DNA from: Pseudomonas fulva 12-X
Lineage (GTDB): Bacteria > Pseudomonadota > Gammaproteobacteria > Pseudomonadales > Pseudomonadaceae
Direction of reading: 5' to 3'
NCBI RefSeq assembly: GCF_000213805.1
Contig: NC_015556.1
Location: 3,053,001-3,117,000 of the forward strand
Length of the DNA stretch: 64,000 bases
Below, piece by piece: positions 50,028 to 60,682 of the stretch; within the stretch, counting starts at the first letter, position 1; each line of letters opens with the position of its first letter. The position numbers were made by a program, and so were the translations under genes. The notes beneath the pieces are model-generated. The model was given only the letters and a program-made list of their open reading frames with translations. It searched no databases and had not been told where the DNA came from.

Positions 50028-50455
50028 CAGGGTGCGGCCTGAGTCTCGACCGTGGTAATGCGCAGGTGCGCGAAGCCCAGCTTGCCGGCGGCGTCCATGG
50101 CAGTAATCACCGACTGGTGGCTGGTCTTGGCGTCGGCGCTGATGGTCAGCGGCAGGCTGTTGTCGCCGCCGGACTCCTTCTGCAGCGCTGCCATCAGGTT
50201 ATCCAGATCGTTCTTGATCAGCGCCTGGCCGTTGAGCGAAAAGGTGCCGTCGGCGGAGATCACCACTTCCAGTTGCTTGAGCTCGCTCTGCTCCGGCGGC
50301 GTGCCACTGGCCGCTTCAGGCAGGTCGACCTGCATGCGGGTCTCGCGGGTGAAGGTGGTGGTCACCACGAAGAACAGCAGGAGGATGAACACCACGTCGA
50401 TCAGCGAGGCGAGATTGATCTCGACCTGCTCGCGCCGTCTACGTCTGAACTTCAC
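50027..50455 (-). CDS. exbD: ExbD/TolR-family biopolymer transport protein
   Basis: A 142-aa protein. One N-terminal membrane helix (about 15-35) includes the proton-path aspartate in [16 protein letters not shown] periplasmic domain follows. It forms a proton-driven motor with the upstream ExbB-like protein. The link to lpxK is conserved in pseudomonads, so it may power an envelope process rather than TonB alone. Confidence 0.93.
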   Translation of the reverse strand: MKFRRRRREQVEINLASLIDVVFILLLFFVVTTTFTRETRMQVDLPEAASGTPPEQSELKQLEVVISADGTFSLNGQALIKNDLDNLMAALQKESGGDNSLPLTISADAKTSHQSVITAMDAAGKLGFAHLRITTVETQAAP

Positions 50456-51108
50456 GCCTTTTTGCTCCCCTTGGCCGGCTTGGGCTCCTCGGCCAGGTCG
50501 ACGTCGCGCTCGCCCTGGACCATTTCCACCAGCTTGATGGCCTCCTGCTCCATGCCGACGACAAGTTCATCGACACGGCGCTGCAGGAAACGGTGGAAGA
50601 ACAGCGCAGGAATAGCGACGGTAAGGCCCGAAGCGGTGGTGATCAGCGCCTTGGCGATGCCACCGGCGAGCAGTGCCGGGTTGGCCATGCTGCCGCCCAT
50701 GAACGAGCTGAAGATGTCGATCATGGCGATCACCGTACCGAGCAGGCCGAGCAGCGGCGCGATCCCGGCGATGGTACCCAGCGCGTTGAGGTAGCGCTCC
50801 ATCTCGTGGATCACCCGAGCGGCGGCCTCCTCGATGCATTCCTTCATGATCTCGCGACCGTGCTTGGAATTGGCCAGGCCCGCGGCGAGAATTTCACCCA
50901 GCGGCGAGTCGGCACGCAGCTCCTTGAGCTTCTGACTATTGAGCTGCTTGTCCTTGATCCAGCGCCAGACCTGCCCCAGCAGATGAGGCGGCGTGACGCG
51001 GCTGACACGCAGCGTCCAAAGGCGTTCGGCAATGATGCCCAGGGCGGCGATTGAACACAAAATGATCGGCAGCATCACCCAGCCGCCAGATTTAACCAGT
51101 TCCCACAC
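50452..51108 (-). CDS. exbB: MotA/TolQ/ExbB proton channel family protein
   Basis: A 218-aa protein with three membrane helices (about 10-30, 110-135, 155-180). TolQ/ExbB signatures are GTIAGIAPLLGLLGTVIAMI and TTASGLTVAIPALFFH. The GTG start (WELVKSGGWVMLP) is chosen by family alignment; another GTG lies 11 codons upstream. First gene of the exbB-exbD-lpxK-kdsB-murB run. Confidence 0.92.
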   Translation of the reverse strand: MWELVKSGGWVMLPIILCSIAALGIIAERLWTLRVSRVTPPHLLGQVWRWIKDKQLNSQKLKELRADSPLGEILAAGLANSKHGREIMKECIEEAAARVIHEMERYLNALGTIAGIAPLLGLLGTVIAMIDIFSSFMGGSMANPALLAGGIAKALITTASGLTVAIPALFFHRFLQRRVDELVVGMEQEAIKLVEMVQGERDVDLAEEPKPAKGSKKA

Positions 51109-51180
51109 GGTGGCAGATCCCCTTCGCAAAAGTGGCGCCACTCTAGCATAGGGTCGTGATGTCGCCGACGGCTGCGGTTC

Positions 51181-53427
51181 TCATTTTTCCCGCCAGAAAC
51201 GCGGTATTTCACGCAGTGCCTGCGGCTCGGCAAAACTGCCGAGGTCGATACGCAGCGCACCGGTCTCCACGCTGTCGTAAGCCCGCGCCTCGAAGGCGGC
51301 GTACCGCGACAGCACGGTCGGGTGCGGGTGGCCATAGGCATTGTGGCGCCCGCGCGAATACAGCACGGCGCCCGGCTGCACGGCCTTGAGCAAGGCCCAC
51401 GAGGAAGAACTGCGGCTGCCGTGATGCGGCGCCAGCAGCCAATGAGCGCTGAGGTCGAGCCCCGACTCGATCAGCGCGCGCTCGGCCCGGGTGTCGATAT
51501 CGCCGGTCAGCAGGATACGCTCGCCGGCAGCCTCGACCACCAGCACGCAGGAGGATTGGTTGCTGTCTGCCGCTTCATTCCAGCGCCAGGTTCTGAAAGT
51601 CACACCATCCCATGTCCAGTGCTCCGCTACGCAAGGCTCGGCGCCAAGCGCAGTTGGTAGCGCAGGCGCTTCACCGCTGACCACGCGCCCCACTGACATG
51701 CCACGCGCCACCGCTTCGGCGCCGCCGGAGTGATCGTTGTAGGAATGGCTGATCAGCAGCATGTCCAGTTCGCGCACATCCAACGCCCGTAGCGACGGCA
51801 GCACCACCCGCTCGCCCATGTCGAAATCACCGAAGCTGGGGCCGGCGTCATACAGCAGCGCGTGCTGGCGGGTCAGCACCAGCATCGACAGCCCCTGACC
51901 GACATCCAGCATCCACACCTCGGCGCGCTGCTCGGCAGGCCGCTCTACCGGCGTGAACAGCAACGGCAGCAGCAGGATCAGCCCCAGAGCACGAAACGGC
52001 ACGCCGCTCGGCAATAGAATGAACAACGCGCCCAGCGCCACCAGCAGCCAGCCCCACAACGGCAGGTCACTGGGCAACCAGGCCGGCAGCCACTCGCCCA
52101 TCAGCCCAAGCAGGCGAAACAGCCACTCCAGCGACAAGCCGGCGAGCCAGAGAAGCGCCTCGCCAACCCAGGGCACCGGCAGCAGCAAGGTGCCGAGCAA
52201 GGCCACGGGCACCACGGCAAAGCCGACCCAGGGCACGGCGATCAGATTGGCCAGCGGGCTGCTGGCACTGATCGGCAGGCCGAGGGCCAGCAGCATCGGC
52301 AGCAGCCCCACGGTCATCGCCCACTGCGCGCGCCCCAAGGTGCGCCACCAGGCCCAGGCACCCAGGCGCCCGGCGAAAATCAGAATCAGCAAACCCACCG
52401 CGCCGAACGACAGCCAGAAGCCCGGCTGCAGCACGGCCAGCGGTTCGAGAAGCAGCACGGCCACCAGCGCCATCAACAAGGGCAAGGTGATGCCCAGATG
52501 ACGAAAGCGCCAGCGCCACAACAGCACCAGGCCGATCATCGCGCAGGCACGCTGCACCGGCACTTCGAAACCCGCCAGCAGGCTGTAGCCCAACGCCGAG
52601 ACGAAGCCCAGGACGCAAGCCACCGGCAGCCAGGGCAACGCCCGCGGCCACCAGCCCAGGCGGGCCAGCCAGAACACCAGACCGTAGAACATGCCGGCCA
52701 CCAGCGTCACGTGCTGACCGGAGATCACCAGCAGGTGCACGGTGCCGGTGTCCTGCAGCACCCGCCAGTCGGCGACCGACAGGCCGGAACTGTCGCCCAG
52801 CACCAGGGCGGCCAGGCCACCGGCACGGCCATGGGGATCCTTGGCGAGCATGTGCTGGCGCAAGCGGTCGCGCCACGCTGCGCTGCCGTCGGCTTCACTC
52901 AGACGTTGACCGGACTTGATGGTGCCCACGCCGCCGATACGCTGAGCCAGCAGCCAGGCTTCGTAATCGAAGGACTGCGGATTGACCAGCCCATGGGGCC
53001 GCTTGAGGTTCACCGCCAGTCGCCAGGTTTCACCGGCGCGAATCTCCGGCCCGCCGTACCAGGACAGACGCAGCAGCTGCGGCAGTTCGGCGCGCCGCGA
53101 GTGCGCCTCGGCCAGGTGAAAACGCACCACGCCTTCGCGCACATCGGGCAGGTCCACCACCCTGCCCTCCAGCCACAGCGTGCGGCCGTCCAGCGCCGGA
53201 TCCAGGCGATCATCCAGGGCCCATTGCGCCGACAGGCAGGCCCAGCTGAAGCCGAGCAGAAACAGGCCGATCAGGTGGCTGCGAAACGGCAGCAGCACGA
53301 GCCCGAGCAGAGCGGCTGCAAACAGAAAAGCGCTAGGTGGCAGTTGCGGCAGCCAGCGCAGCAGCAACAGGCCGGCGGCCAGGGCCAGCAATGCGCGGCG
53401 CAAATCTGCTGTTCGAGTCCCGTCCAT
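51181..53427 (-). CDS. comEC: DNA internalization-related competence protein ComEC/Rec2
   Basis: Inner-membrane channel for single-stranded DNA uptake. It has 748 aa from MDGTRTADL. An N-terminal OB-like DUF4131 region spans about 20-170, the multi-helix Competence domain about 200-480, and a C-terminal metallo-beta-lactamase domain follows, with SHSYNDHSGGAEAV and LAPHHGSRSSSSW. Intact, so natural transformation could be possible if type IV pili and the rest are present elsewhere. Confidence 0.94.
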   Translation of the reverse strand: MDGTRTADLRRALLALAAGLLLLRWLPQLPPSAFLFAAALLGLVLLPFRSHLIGLFLLGFSWACLSAQWALDDRLDPALDGRTLWLEGRVVDLPDVREGVVRFHLAEAHSRRAELPQLLRLSWYGGPEIRAGETWRLAVNLKRPHGLVNPQSFDYEAWLLAQRIGGVGTIKSGQRLSEADGSAAWRDRLRQHMLAKDPHGRAGGLAALVLGDSSGLSVADWRVLQDTGTVHLLVISGQHVTLVAGMFYGLVFWLARLGWWPRALPWLPVACVLGFVSALGYSLLAGFEVPVQRACAMIGLVLLWRWRFRHLGITLPLLMALVAVLLLEPLAVLQPGFWLSFGAVGLLILIFAGRLGAWAWWRTLGRAQWAMTVGLLPMLLALGLPISASSPLANLIAVPWVGFAVVPVALLGTLLLPVPWVGEALLWLAGLSLEWLFRLLGLMGEWLPAWLPSDLPLWGWLLVALGALFILLPSGVPFRALGLILLLPLLFTPVERPAEQRAEVWMLDVGQGLSMLVLTRQHALLYDAGPSFGDFDMGERVVLPSLRALDVRELDMLLISHSYNDHSGGAEAVARGMSVGRVVSGEAPALPTALGAEPCVAEHWTWDGVTFRTWRWNEAADSNQSSCVLVVEAAGERILLTGDIDTRAERALIESGLDLSAHWLLAPHHGSRSSSSWALLKAVQPGAVLYSRGRHNAYGHPHPTVLSRYAAFEARAYDSVETGALRIDLGSFAEPQALREIPRFWREK

Positions 53428-53467
53428 GGGCGTCCCGCTAGTTGACAATCAGAAGCTGCAAAAACGA

Positions 53468-53495
53468 AAAGGCCGCTATCTTAATAGCGGCCTTT
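53468..53495 (-). terminator. rho-independent terminator after lolCDE
   Basis: AAAGGCCGCTAT and ATAGCGGCCTTT form a perfect 12-bp stem with a 4-nt loop. On the minus strand it lies 35 bp after the lolE stop. Confidence 0.9.
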
Positions 53496-53529
53496 CGAGC
53501 CTAGCAGGCGGACGGTGAAGCAGCGGCCG

Positions 53530-54774
53530 TCACTCGTAACGCAATGCCTCGGCCGGCTGGGTGCGCGACGCGCGCCAGGACGGATACAGCGTGGCGAGGA
53601 AGCTCAGGCTCAGCGCCGCGGTGCAGATCAGCACCACGTCGGCGACCTGCAGCTCCGACGGCAAGGTACTGATGAAGTACACATCCGAGCTGAACACGTG
53701 CTGGCCGGTGACCCGCTCCAGCCAGCCGACCAGCTCGCTGACGTTGAGCGCCGCCAGCACGCCGAGCACGCTGCCTATCAGGGTGCCGATCACGCCGATC
53801 ACCGTGCCCTGCACCATGAAGATGCCCATGATCTGCCGCGGTGTAGCACCGAGGGTGCGCAAAATGGCGATGTCGGCGCCCTTGTCAGCAACCACCATGA
53901 TCAACGTGGCGATGATGTTGAAGGCCGCCACCGCGACGATCAGCAGCAGCAGCAGACCGATCATGGTCTTTTCCATCTTCATGGCGCTGAACAGGCTGCC
54001 CTGGGTCTGGGTCCAGTCGCTGGCGTGGTAGCCCTCGCCCAGTTTTTTGGCAATCGCCGCAGCGACCTGGGGCGACTGGTACAGATCCTTGAGTTTGAGG
54101 CGGATGCTCTGCACCGAGCCCGGATCCAGACGCTGGATCTGCGCTGCGTCGGCGACGTTGATCAGCGCCAGGGAGCTGTCCAGATCGGCGCCGACCTTGA
54201 AGATGCCGACTACGTTGAGGCGCTGCATGCGCGGCGTGATGCCGCCGGGCGCGGAGCTGACCTCGGGCACGATCAGCGCCAGGCGATCACCGATCTGCAG
54301 CTGGAAACGCCGTGCGGTGATTTCGCCGATGATCACCCCATACTCGCCTTCGCGCAGGTCGCTCAGACGGCCCTGCACCATGTGGTCGCCGATGATCGAG
54401 ACCTTCGGCTCCAGCGCCGGGTCGATGCCGTGCAGCTGGATCGGCTGCATCACGCCGCGGTAGGACAGCATGCCCTCCAGCTCGGCGAACGGCACCGCCG
54501 CCTCGACCTGGGGATTTTCCAGCGCCACCTTGGCGGTGGCCTGCCAGTCGGCCAGGGCCGGCGAGCCGGCGATTGTCGCGTGGGGCACCATACCGAGGAT
54601 GCGCGAGCTCATTTCACGGTGAAAGCCGTTCATCACCGACAGCACCACGATCATCGCCAGCACGCCCAGGGACAGGCCGATCATCGAGGTTAGGGAAATG
54701 AACGAGATGAAGTGATTACGCCGCTTGGCGCGGGTGTAACGCAGGCCGATGAAGACACTCAGCGGGCGAAACAT
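53530..54774 (-). CDS. lolE: lipoprotein-releasing ABC transporter permease LolE
   Basis: Permease that extracts outer-membrane lipoproteins from the inner membrane for LolA. It has 414 aa from [19 protein letters not shown]: a helix at about 25-45, a large periplasmic domain, and three C-terminal helices. It is paralogous to LolC at 55468-56718 and ends identically ([10 protein letters not shown]). By order (C-D-E) this is LolE. One-base overlap with lolD. Confidence 0.95.
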   Translation of the reverse strand: MFRPLSVFIGLRYTRAKRRNHFISFISLTSMIGLSLGVLAMIVVLSVMNGFHREMSSRILGMVPHATIAGSPALADWQATAKVALENPQVEAAVPFAELEGMLSYRGVMQPIQLHGIDPALEPKVSIIGDHMVQGRLSDLREGEYGVIIGEITARRFQLQIGDRLALIVPEVSSAPGGITPRMQRLNVVGIFKVGADLDSSLALINVADAAQIQRLDPGSVQSIRLKLKDLYQSPQVAAAIAKKLGEGYHASDWTQTQGSLFSAMKMEKTMIGLLLLLIVAVAAFNIIATLIMVVADKGADIAILRTLGATPRQIMGIFMVQGTVIGVIGTLIGSVLGVLAALNVSELVGWLERVTGQHVFSSDVYFISTLPSELQVADVVLICTAALSLSFLATLYPSWRASRTQPAEALRYE

Positions 54775-55475
54775 CAGGCGTTCACCAGCTTGCCGTCTTC
54801 CAGGCTCAGCACCCGGTCCATCTGCCGCGCCAGCTGCAGGTCGTGGGTCACGATCAGGAAAGCGGTCTGCGACTGGCTGCTCAGCTCGCGCATCAGTTCC
54901 TGAATGCCCTGGGCGGTGTGCGAATCCAGGTTGCCGGTGGGCTCGTCGAGCAGCACCAGGCCCGGGCGGTTGACCAGCGCCCGGGCGATGGCCACGCGCT
55001 GACGCTCGCCGCCGGACAGCTCGGCCGGTTTGTGGCTCAGGCGATGACCAAGGCCGACGCGCTCGAGCAGCTCGGTGGCACGCTGACGCGCTTCGGGAAT
55101 CGGCGTTTTGCCGATCAGCAGGGGCATGCAGACGTTTTCCAGGGCAGTGAACTCGGCCAGCAGGTGATGGAACTGGTAGACGAAGCCCAGAGCGCGGTTG
55201 CGCAGCAGGCCGCGCTGTTTCTCGTTGAGCGCCGACAGCTCCTCGCCGGCCAGCCACACGCTGCCGCTGCTCGGCGTATCCAGGCCGCCGAGCATGTTGA
55301 GCAGCGTGCTCTTGCCCGAGCCCGAGCTGCCGACGATGGCCACGCGCTCGCCGGCGAACAGCTCCAGTTGCAGATCGTCGAGCACCACCACCGATTGCGG
55401 GCCTTCTTCGTAGCGCTTGCTCAGGTTGCGGCAGCTGAGCACGGCGCCCTGCGCCTGCACGACCGGATCACTCAT
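54774..55475 (-). CDS. lolD: lipoprotein-releasing ABC transporter ATPase LolD
   Basis: A 233-aa ATPase of the LolCDE complex. Walker A is [12 protein letters not shown], the signature [15 protein letters not shown], and Walker [13 protein letters not shown]. It sits between the two permease genes with overlaps on both sides. Confidence 0.97.
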   Translation of the reverse strand: MSDPVVQAQGAVLSCRNLSKRYEEGPQSVVVLDDLQLELFAGERVAIVGSSGSGKSTLLNMLGGLDTPSSGSVWLAGEELSALNEKQRGLLRNRALGFVYQFHHLLAEFTALENVCMPLLIGKTPIPEARQRATELLERVGLGHRLSHKPAELSGGERQRVAIARALVNRPGLVLLDEPTGNLDSHTAQGIQELMRELSSQSQTAFLIVTHDLQLARQMDRVLSLEDGKLVNA

Positions 55476-56718
55476 AACGTAATGCCTCCGCGGGCTGGGT
55501 GCGCGCCGCGCGCCAGGCCGGATAAAGAGTAGCGAGGAAACTCAACAGCAATGCCGCACCACAGACCTGCACCACGTCGGCGAGCATCAGCTGCGACGGC
55601 AGGTAGTCGATGAAATACACGTCGGCATTGAGAAACTTGAAGCCCAGCAGGCGCTCGACGCCGGCGATGATGGCGCTGATGTTCAGCGCGGCGAGAATGC
55701 CCAGCAGCGCGCCGATGGCGGTGCCGATCACGCCGATCACCGTGCCCTGCACCATGAAGGTGGCCATGATCTGCATCGGCGTGGCGCCCAGGGTACGCAG
55801 GATGGCGATATCGCCCTTCTTGTCGTTGACCACCATCACCAGGGTGGAAATGATGTTGAAGGCGGCGACGGCGACGATCAGCAGCAGCAGCAAACCGATC
55901 ATGGCCTTCTCCATGCGGATGGCCTGGTAGAGGTTGCCGTGGGTACGGGTCCAGTCGCGGGCCAGGTAATCATCCTGGCCGAAGCTCTGAGCCAGCTGCC
56001 AGGCGGTGCGCGGCGCCTGGAACAGGTCGGCGAACTTGAGGCGGATGCCCTGCACCTGATCCGGCTGATGGCGCTGCAGGCGAGCCAGATCCTGAACGTG
56101 GGTCATGGCCATGAAACCGTCGATTTCACCGGCGCCAACGTGGAAGATGCCGACCACGGTAAAGCGCTTCAGGCGCGGGAACACTCCGCCCGGGGTGACC
56201 GAAACTTCCGGCGCCACGAAGGTGATCTTGTCGCCCATGCCGACGCCGAGCTTGGCGGCGGCCTTGTCGCCGATGACGATGCCGAAGGTGCCGGGCTGCA
56301 GATCCTCAAGGCGGCCTTCGCGGAAGAAGTCGCCGATGATCGACACCTTGCGCTCCTCGGCCGGGTCCACGGCGTTGATCAGCACCTTCTGCACCTTGCC
56401 GTCGTTGGTCAGCAGGCCCTGCACCTGGCTGAACGGCGCGACCGCCAGCACCTGCGGGTTCTTCAGAGCGCGGTCGGCCAGGCGCTGCCAGTCGGTGATT
56501 GGCGTGGCGCTCTCGATGGTCGCGTGGGGCACCATGCCCAGCACCCGGGTGCGCATTTCATGGTCGAAGCCGTTCATCACCGACAGCACCAGAATCATCA
56601 CCAGCACGCCAAGCGCCAGCCCGATCATGGAAGTCAGGGAAATGAACGAAACGAAGTGGTTGCGACGCTTGGCCCGCGTGTAGCGCGTACCGAGAAAAAC
56701 GGACAGGGGTCTGAACAT
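55468..56718 (-). CDS. lolC: lipoprotein-releasing ABC transporter permease LolC
   Basis: A 416-aa permease from [20 protein letters not shown] with the same topology as LolE. The periplasmic domain between about 50 and 270 is expected to recruit LolA. First gene of lolCDE; divergent from the PilZ gene with about 95 bp between. Confidence 0.95.
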   Translation of the reverse strand: MFRPLSVFLGTRYTRAKRRNHFVSFISLTSMIGLALGVLVMILVLSVMNGFDHEMRTRVLGMVPHATIESATPITDWQRLADRALKNPQVLAVAPFSQVQGLLTNDGKVQKVLINAVDPAEERKVSIIGDFFREGRLEDLQPGTFGIVIGDKAAAKLGVGMGDKITFVAPEVSVTPGGVFPRLKRFTVVGIFHVGAGEIDGFMAMTHVQDLARLQRHQPDQVQGIRLKFADLFQAPRTAWQLAQSFGQDDYLARDWTRTHGNLYQAIRMEKAMIGLLLLLIVAVAAFNIISTLVMVVNDKKGDIAILRTLGATPMQIMATFMVQGTVIGVIGTAIGALLGILAALNISAIIAGVERLLGFKFLNADVYFIDYLPSQLMLADVVQVCGAALLLSFLATLYPAWRAARTQPAEALRYE

Positions 56719-56813
56719 GTGGGGCGCTTGTTCGAGGGAAAGAGAAACGTCCTTGTGGCGGGGCCTGGCGAGCGGCCTTACACTCTGACCACCACTGCTG
56801 CCATGGGTTCGCC

Positions 56814-57386
56814 ATGTCGACTCAAGACGAAAACGATCGCCGCGAATACTACCGTATCGAGGACACGATCGCACTGGATTTCACCCCGCTGGCTGGCGCC
56901 GAAGCCCTGGCCAGTGACGAGCTTCACGATGCCTCGCCGCTGTTCAATCTGCTCAGTGAACTGCATGTGATGGATTTCGAATCCCAGCACCTGCTGCGCA
57001 ACATCAGCGAGCGTGATCGCACCCTGGCCAATTACCTGAAAGTGGTCAACAAGCGCATCGACCTGCTCGGCCAGGCCATGGCCCAGAGCCTGCTGCGCGA
57101 TATCGGCCCACCCAAGCGCGTCACGCTGTCCGAAGGTGGCATCAGCTTCTTCAACGCGCAGCCGGTGGCGGTCGACAGCCACCTGGCCCTGAAGATGGTG
57201 CTGATGCCCCAGGCGCTCGGCCTGCTGCTGCGCGCCAAGGTGCTGCACTGTAACGAGCGCGACGGCCAGTTCGAGATCGGTGCCGAGTTCGAAGCGCTGA
57301 CTGACGCACAGCGCCAGTTGCTGGCCCGGCATATCCTGCAGCGTCAGGCGCAGGAGCGCCGCCAGGCCCGCGAGGAACTCACGTGA
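56814..57386 (+). CDS. PilZ-domain protein
   Basis: A 190-aa putative c-di-GMP effector. The N-terminal DRREYYRIED supplies an R..xR-type loop. A central helix-rich segment (about 45-95) is followed by VTLSEGGISFF, the S-x-x-G part of the PilZ pocket, and beta strands to about 165. The first loop motif is not the textbook RxxxR, so ligand binding needs testing. GTGA overlap with the next gene. Confidence 0.82.
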   Translation: MSTQDENDRREYYRIEDTIALDFTPLAGAEALASDELHDASPLFNLLSELHVMDFESQHLLRNISERDRTLANYLKVVNKRIDLLGQAMAQSLLRDIGPPKRVTLSEGGISFFNAQPVAVDSHLALKMVLMPQALGLLLRAKVLHCNERDGQFEIGAEFEALTDAQRQLLARHILQRQAQERRQAREELT

Positions 57387-57679
57387 CCCCTTCCCGATTG
57401 CTGCTTTCGCTGACTCTGCTGCTGCCGCTGGCCGCCCAGGCCGACACCCTGACGATTCCCATCGGTCAGCAAGGCGCGGACCTCACCGAAGTGCCGCAAA
57501 AGGGCCAGTCCAAGCGCTCGGTGCTGGAACGCTTCGGCCTCGCCGATGAAGAACACCCCGCAGTCGGCAAGCCGCCGATCACCCGCTGGGACTACCGCGA
57601 ATTCAGCGTCTATTTCGAATACGATCATGTGATCGACAGCGTGCGTCATCTGCAACCGCGCACCACCGCCACCGAGTAA
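57383..57679 (+). CDS. small secreted hypothetical protein
   Basis: A 98-aa protein with a signal peptide (LLLSLTLLLPLAAQA, cleavage probably after AQA at about residue 20). The mature part has RSVLERFGLADEEHPAVGKP and an aromatic end YREFSVYFEYDHVIDSV. GTG start overlapping the PilZ stop. Conserved near this phosphodiesterase in pseudomonads; function unknown. Confidence 0.8.
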   Translation: MTPSRLLLSLTLLLPLAAQADTLTIPIGQQGADLTEVPQKGQSKRSVLERFGLADEEHPAVGKPPITRWDYREFSVYFEYDHVIDSVRHLQPRTTATE

Positions 57680-57688
57680 GGAGCAACC

Positions 57689-58408
57689 GTGACCCTGATC
57701 TACGGCCATCGCGGCGCCAAGGGCGAAGCCCCGGAAAATACCCTGGTCAGTTTTCAGCAGTGCCTGGAGCACGGCGTGCGCCGCTGCGAACTGGACCTGC
57801 ACCTGTCGCGTGACGGAGAGCTGATGGTCATCCATGACCCGACGCTCAAGCGCACCACAGGCCAGCGCGGCAAGGTGGTCGAGCACGACGCCGCCGAACT
57901 GGTGCACTACGACGCCCGCCGTGGCGGCCCGGGCTGGCGGCACCCCTGCCCCGTTCCACGCTTGAGCGAACTGTTCGAGCAATGCGATTTCGAGCACTGG
58001 CAGCTGGAGGTCAAGAGCGCCTCCAGGGTACGTGCCGCGCGCACGGTGGAAGCCATCGCCCTGCTCAGCCGCCGTTTCGGCCTGGACGACAAGGTCACCA
58101 TCACCTCCAGTTCCCGCGAAGTACTCAGCGCCGCCCAACGCCTGACACCGCACCTGGGCCGCGGCCTGGTCGCCGAATACGCCTGGCTGGACCCGATCAA
58201 GGTGGCACGCAACTACGGCTGCGACCTGCTCGCCCTGAACTGGACGCTGTGCACCCCGGAGCGCCTGCTCAAGGCGCAGAAAGCCGGTTTGCATGTGTCG
58301 GTATGGACGGTCAACGAACCCGCCCTGATGCGCCGCCTCGCCGACTTCGGCGCCGACAGTATCATCACCGACTTCCCCGGTATCGCCGTCAGTACGCTGC
58401 GCGGTTAA
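57689..58408 (+). CDS. glycerophosphodiester phosphodiesterase
   Basis: Cytosolic UgpQ-type GDPD hydrolysing deacylated phospholipids to glycerol-3-phosphate. It has 239 aa, a TIM barrel with the catalytic HRGAKGEAPENT (His7, Arg8, Glu) and DLHLSRDGELMVIHDP. GTG start with AAGGAG at 7 nt. No signal peptide. Confidence 0.94.
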   Translation: MTLIYGHRGAKGEAPENTLVSFQQCLEHGVRRCELDLHLSRDGELMVIHDPTLKRTTGQRGKVVEHDAAELVHYDARRGGPGWRHPCPVPRLSELFEQCDFEHWQLEVKSASRVRAARTVEAIALLSRRFGLDDKVTITSSSREVLSAAQRLTPHLGRGLVAEYAWLDPIKVARNYGCDLLALNWTLCTPERLLKAQKAGLHVSVWTVNEPALMRRLADFGADSIITDFPGIAVSTLRG

Positions 58409-58427
58409 GCGCGGCGTTTCTTGATCT

Positions 58428-58473
58428 GGGAACGGGCCATGACCGTGATTTCGCGCGCATGGCGCGCTCCCAC
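58428..58473. repeat. REP-like inverted pair (divergent variant)
   Basis: GGGAACGGGCCATGACCG and TCGCGCGCATGGCGCGCTCC (then CAC) are diverged inverted copies of the REP at 4193 and 11616, separated by a few bases. Confidence 0.65.
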
Positions 58474-58503
58474 TTTCTGCTCCAAGGTCGAGAAGGATCG
58501 AAC

Positions 58504-59022
58504 ATGCTGATCGTCTTCAGCGGCCTGCCCGGCACCGGCAAGACCACACTCGCCAAAGCTCTGGCCGCCCCTCTCGAAGCCGTTTACCTGCGTATCGACA
58601 GCATCGAACAGGCGCTACGCAATAGCGGCCTCCTCAGACGGGAGGTCGGCAGCAGCGGTTATCAGGTCGCCAATGCCATGGCGCTGGATAACCTCAAGAT
58701 GGGACTTCGGGTGATCGCCGACTGCGTCAACCCGGTCGAGGAAAGCCGCCGGGCCTGGGCTGACACCGCCGCCCTGTCGGGATGCGCGCTGTTGAACGTG
58801 CAGGTCATCTGCTCCGATCTTGATCAACATCGCCAACGCGTGGAATCCCGAGTCAGCGACGTACCGGGGCTGGTGGTGCCAGACTGGCAGTCAGTCATGA
58901 CCCACGAGTACGAACCCTGGACGCAGGCGCCACTGGCCCTCGATACCGCGCAGCTATCGACCGACGCAGCACTGGTGCTGCTCATCGAGCACATAACCGC
59001 AGCCGTACAACCCCGCGCCTGA
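58504..59022 (+). CDS. P-loop AAA/zeta-type kinase
   Basis: A 172-aa nucleotide-binding protein. Walker A GLPGTGKTTLAKAL is at residues 7-20; a DSIEQALR segment and a lid with arginines (HRQRVESR) follow. It resembles small ATP-dependent kinases of the zeta-toxin/chloramphenicol-phosphotransferase class. No antitoxin gene is adjacent, so it is probably a housekeeping or small-molecule kinase. Substrate unknown. Confidence 0.85.
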   Translation: MLIVFSGLPGTGKTTLAKALAAPLEAVYLRIDSIEQALRNSGLLRREVGSSGYQVANAMALDNLKMGLRVIADCVNPVEESRRAWADTAALSGCALLNVQVICSDLDQHRQRVESRVSDVPGLVVPDWQSVMTHEYEPWTQAPLALDTAQLSTDAALVLLIEHITAAVQPRA

Positions 59023-59047
59023 AAACCTCAACGGTCCGCCCATAAAA

Positions 59048-59073
59048 AAACCGATCCACAAAGGATCGGTTTT
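59048..59073. terminator. bidirectional rho-independent terminator
   Basis: AAACCGATCC and GGATCGGTTT form a 10-bp stem, with A-tract before and T-tract after. It separates the kinase gene from convergent sthA. Confidence 0.9.
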
Positions 59074-59168
59074 CTGGCCTGCTCAGACGCTCTCGCGGTT
59101 TGGCCAGCGCCAGTCGCGGGAGTCGGCGAACGGATCCCCGACCGGCTCAGGCCGCCGGCCGGAGCCGC

Positions 59169-60563
59169 TCAAAAAAGCCGGTTGAGCCCGTCGAACGCCG
59201 CCACCCGGTAGGCTTCGGCCATGGTCGGGTAGTTGAAGGTGGTGTTGACGAAATACTTGAGGGTATTCGCCTCGCCCTTCTGGTTCATGATCGCCTGGCC
59301 GATGTGCACGATCTCCGAGGCCTGGTAGCCGAAGCAGTGCACGCCGAGCACTTCCAGGGTTTCGCGGTGGAAGAGGATCTTCAGCATGCCCACCGGCTCG
59401 TGGGAGATCTGCGCCCGCGCCATGCTCTTGAAGAACGCCTTGCCGACTTCGTACGGAATCTTCGCCTTGGTCAGCTCGTGCTCGTTCTTGCCGATCGAGC
59501 TGATCTCGGGAATGGTGTAGATGCCGGTCGGGATGTCGTCGACGATCCGCCAGCTGCCGTTGTCGACAATGCTGCCGGCGGCGGAACGGCCCTGGTCGGC
59601 CGCGGCGCTGGCCAGGCTCGGCCAGCCGATCACGTCACCGGCAGCATAGATGTTGGGGACTTCGGTACGGTAGTGCTCGTCGACCTGCACCTGGCCACGG
59701 CTGTTGACGTTGATGCCGATGTTTTCCAAGCCCAGTTTGTCGGTGTTGCCGGTACGACCGTTACACCACAGCAGCGCATCGGCCTTGATCTTCTTGCCGG
59801 ACTTCAGGTGCAAGATCACGCCGTTGTCCAGGCCTTCGATGCGCTCGTACTCCTCGTTGTGACGAATCAGTACGTTGTTGGTGCGCAGGTGGTAGCTCAG
59901 GGCATCGGAGATTTCCGAATCCAGGAAGCTCAGCAGCTGATCGCGGTTGTCGATCAGGTCGACCAGCACGCCCAAGCCGCTGAAGATCGACGCGTACTCG
60001 CTGCCGATCACGCCGGCGCCGTAGATGATCAGGCGACGCGGAGTGTGGCTGAGGGTCAGGATGGTGTCGCTGTCGTAGACGCGCGGGTGGTTGAAATCGA
60101 CATCCGCCGGGCGGTACGGGCGCGAACCGGTGGCGATGATCACCTGTTTGGCCGACAGGGTTTCCACCACGCCATTGGGGCACACCACTTCGACGGTCTG
60201 CTCGTCGGCGAAGCTGCCGGTGCCGAAGAACACATCGATGCGATTGCGCGCGTAGTAACCGGTGCGCGATGTGACCTGCTTGGCGATCACCCGTTCGGCG
60301 CTTTTAAGCACGTCGGGGAAGGAGAACCAGCGCGGCTCGCCGATCTGGCGGAACATGGGGTTGGTGTTGAACTGCATGATCTGCCGCACCGAATGGCGCA
60401 GCGCCTTGGACGGGATGGTGCCCAGGTGGGTGCAGTTGCCGCCCACTTCGCGGCGGTCGTCGACCACCGCCACCTTGCGCCCGGCCTTGGCCGCGTTCAT
60501 CGCCGCCCCTTCACCCGCCGGGCCGGAACCCAATACCACGACATCGTAGTTGTAGACCGCCAT
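59169..60563 (-). CDS. sthA: soluble pyridine nucleotide transhydrogenase
   Basis: FAD flavoprotein balancing NADPH and NAD(H). It has 464 aa from [19 protein letters not shown]. It belongs to the disulfide-reductase fold but the redox site reads [17 protein letters not shown], lacking the second cysteine, which is diagnostic of SthA. NAD-binding region [14 protein letters not shown]-terminal dimerisation domain with [14 protein letters not shown]. Confidence 0.97.
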   Translation of the reverse strand: MAVYNYDVVVLGSGPAGEGAAMNAAKAGRKVAVVDDRREVGGNCTHLGTIPSKALRHSVRQIMQFNTNPMFRQIGEPRWFSFPDVLKSAERVIAKQVTSRTGYYARNRIDVFFGTGSFADEQTVEVVCPNGVVETLSAKQVIIATGSRPYRPADVDFNHPRVYDSDTILTLSHTPRRLIIYGAGVIGSEYASIFSGLGVLVDLIDNRDQLLSFLDSEISDALSYHLRTNNVLIRHNEEYERIEGLDNGVILHLKSGKKIKADALLWCNGRTGNTDKLGLENIGINVNSRGQVQVDEHYRTEVPNIYAAGDVIGWPSLASAAADQGRSAAGSIVDNGSWRIVDDIPTGIYTIPEISSIGKNEHELTKAKIPYEVGKAFFKSMARAQISHEPVGMLKILFHRETLEVLGVHCFGYQASEIVHIGQAIMNQKGEANTLKYFVNTTFNYPTMAEAYRVAAFDGLNRLF

Positions 60564-60682
60564 GTTCACTCCTCTGATCACGCCGTAACGCTTATCGCGC
60601 GTTATCGGCAGAACCAGGCCGAACGGGCGGCCTGGTACGCAACATTTGCTAATAGCCTACCGGGCCAGACGAAAAATGGCGA

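Noticed and set aside
58504..59022. Zeta-type toxin of a toxin-antitoxin pair
   Set aside because: No antitoxin-like small gene is adjacent; upstream are a glycerophosphodiesterase and a REP pair, downstream a terminator. A simple P-loop kinase is more likely.
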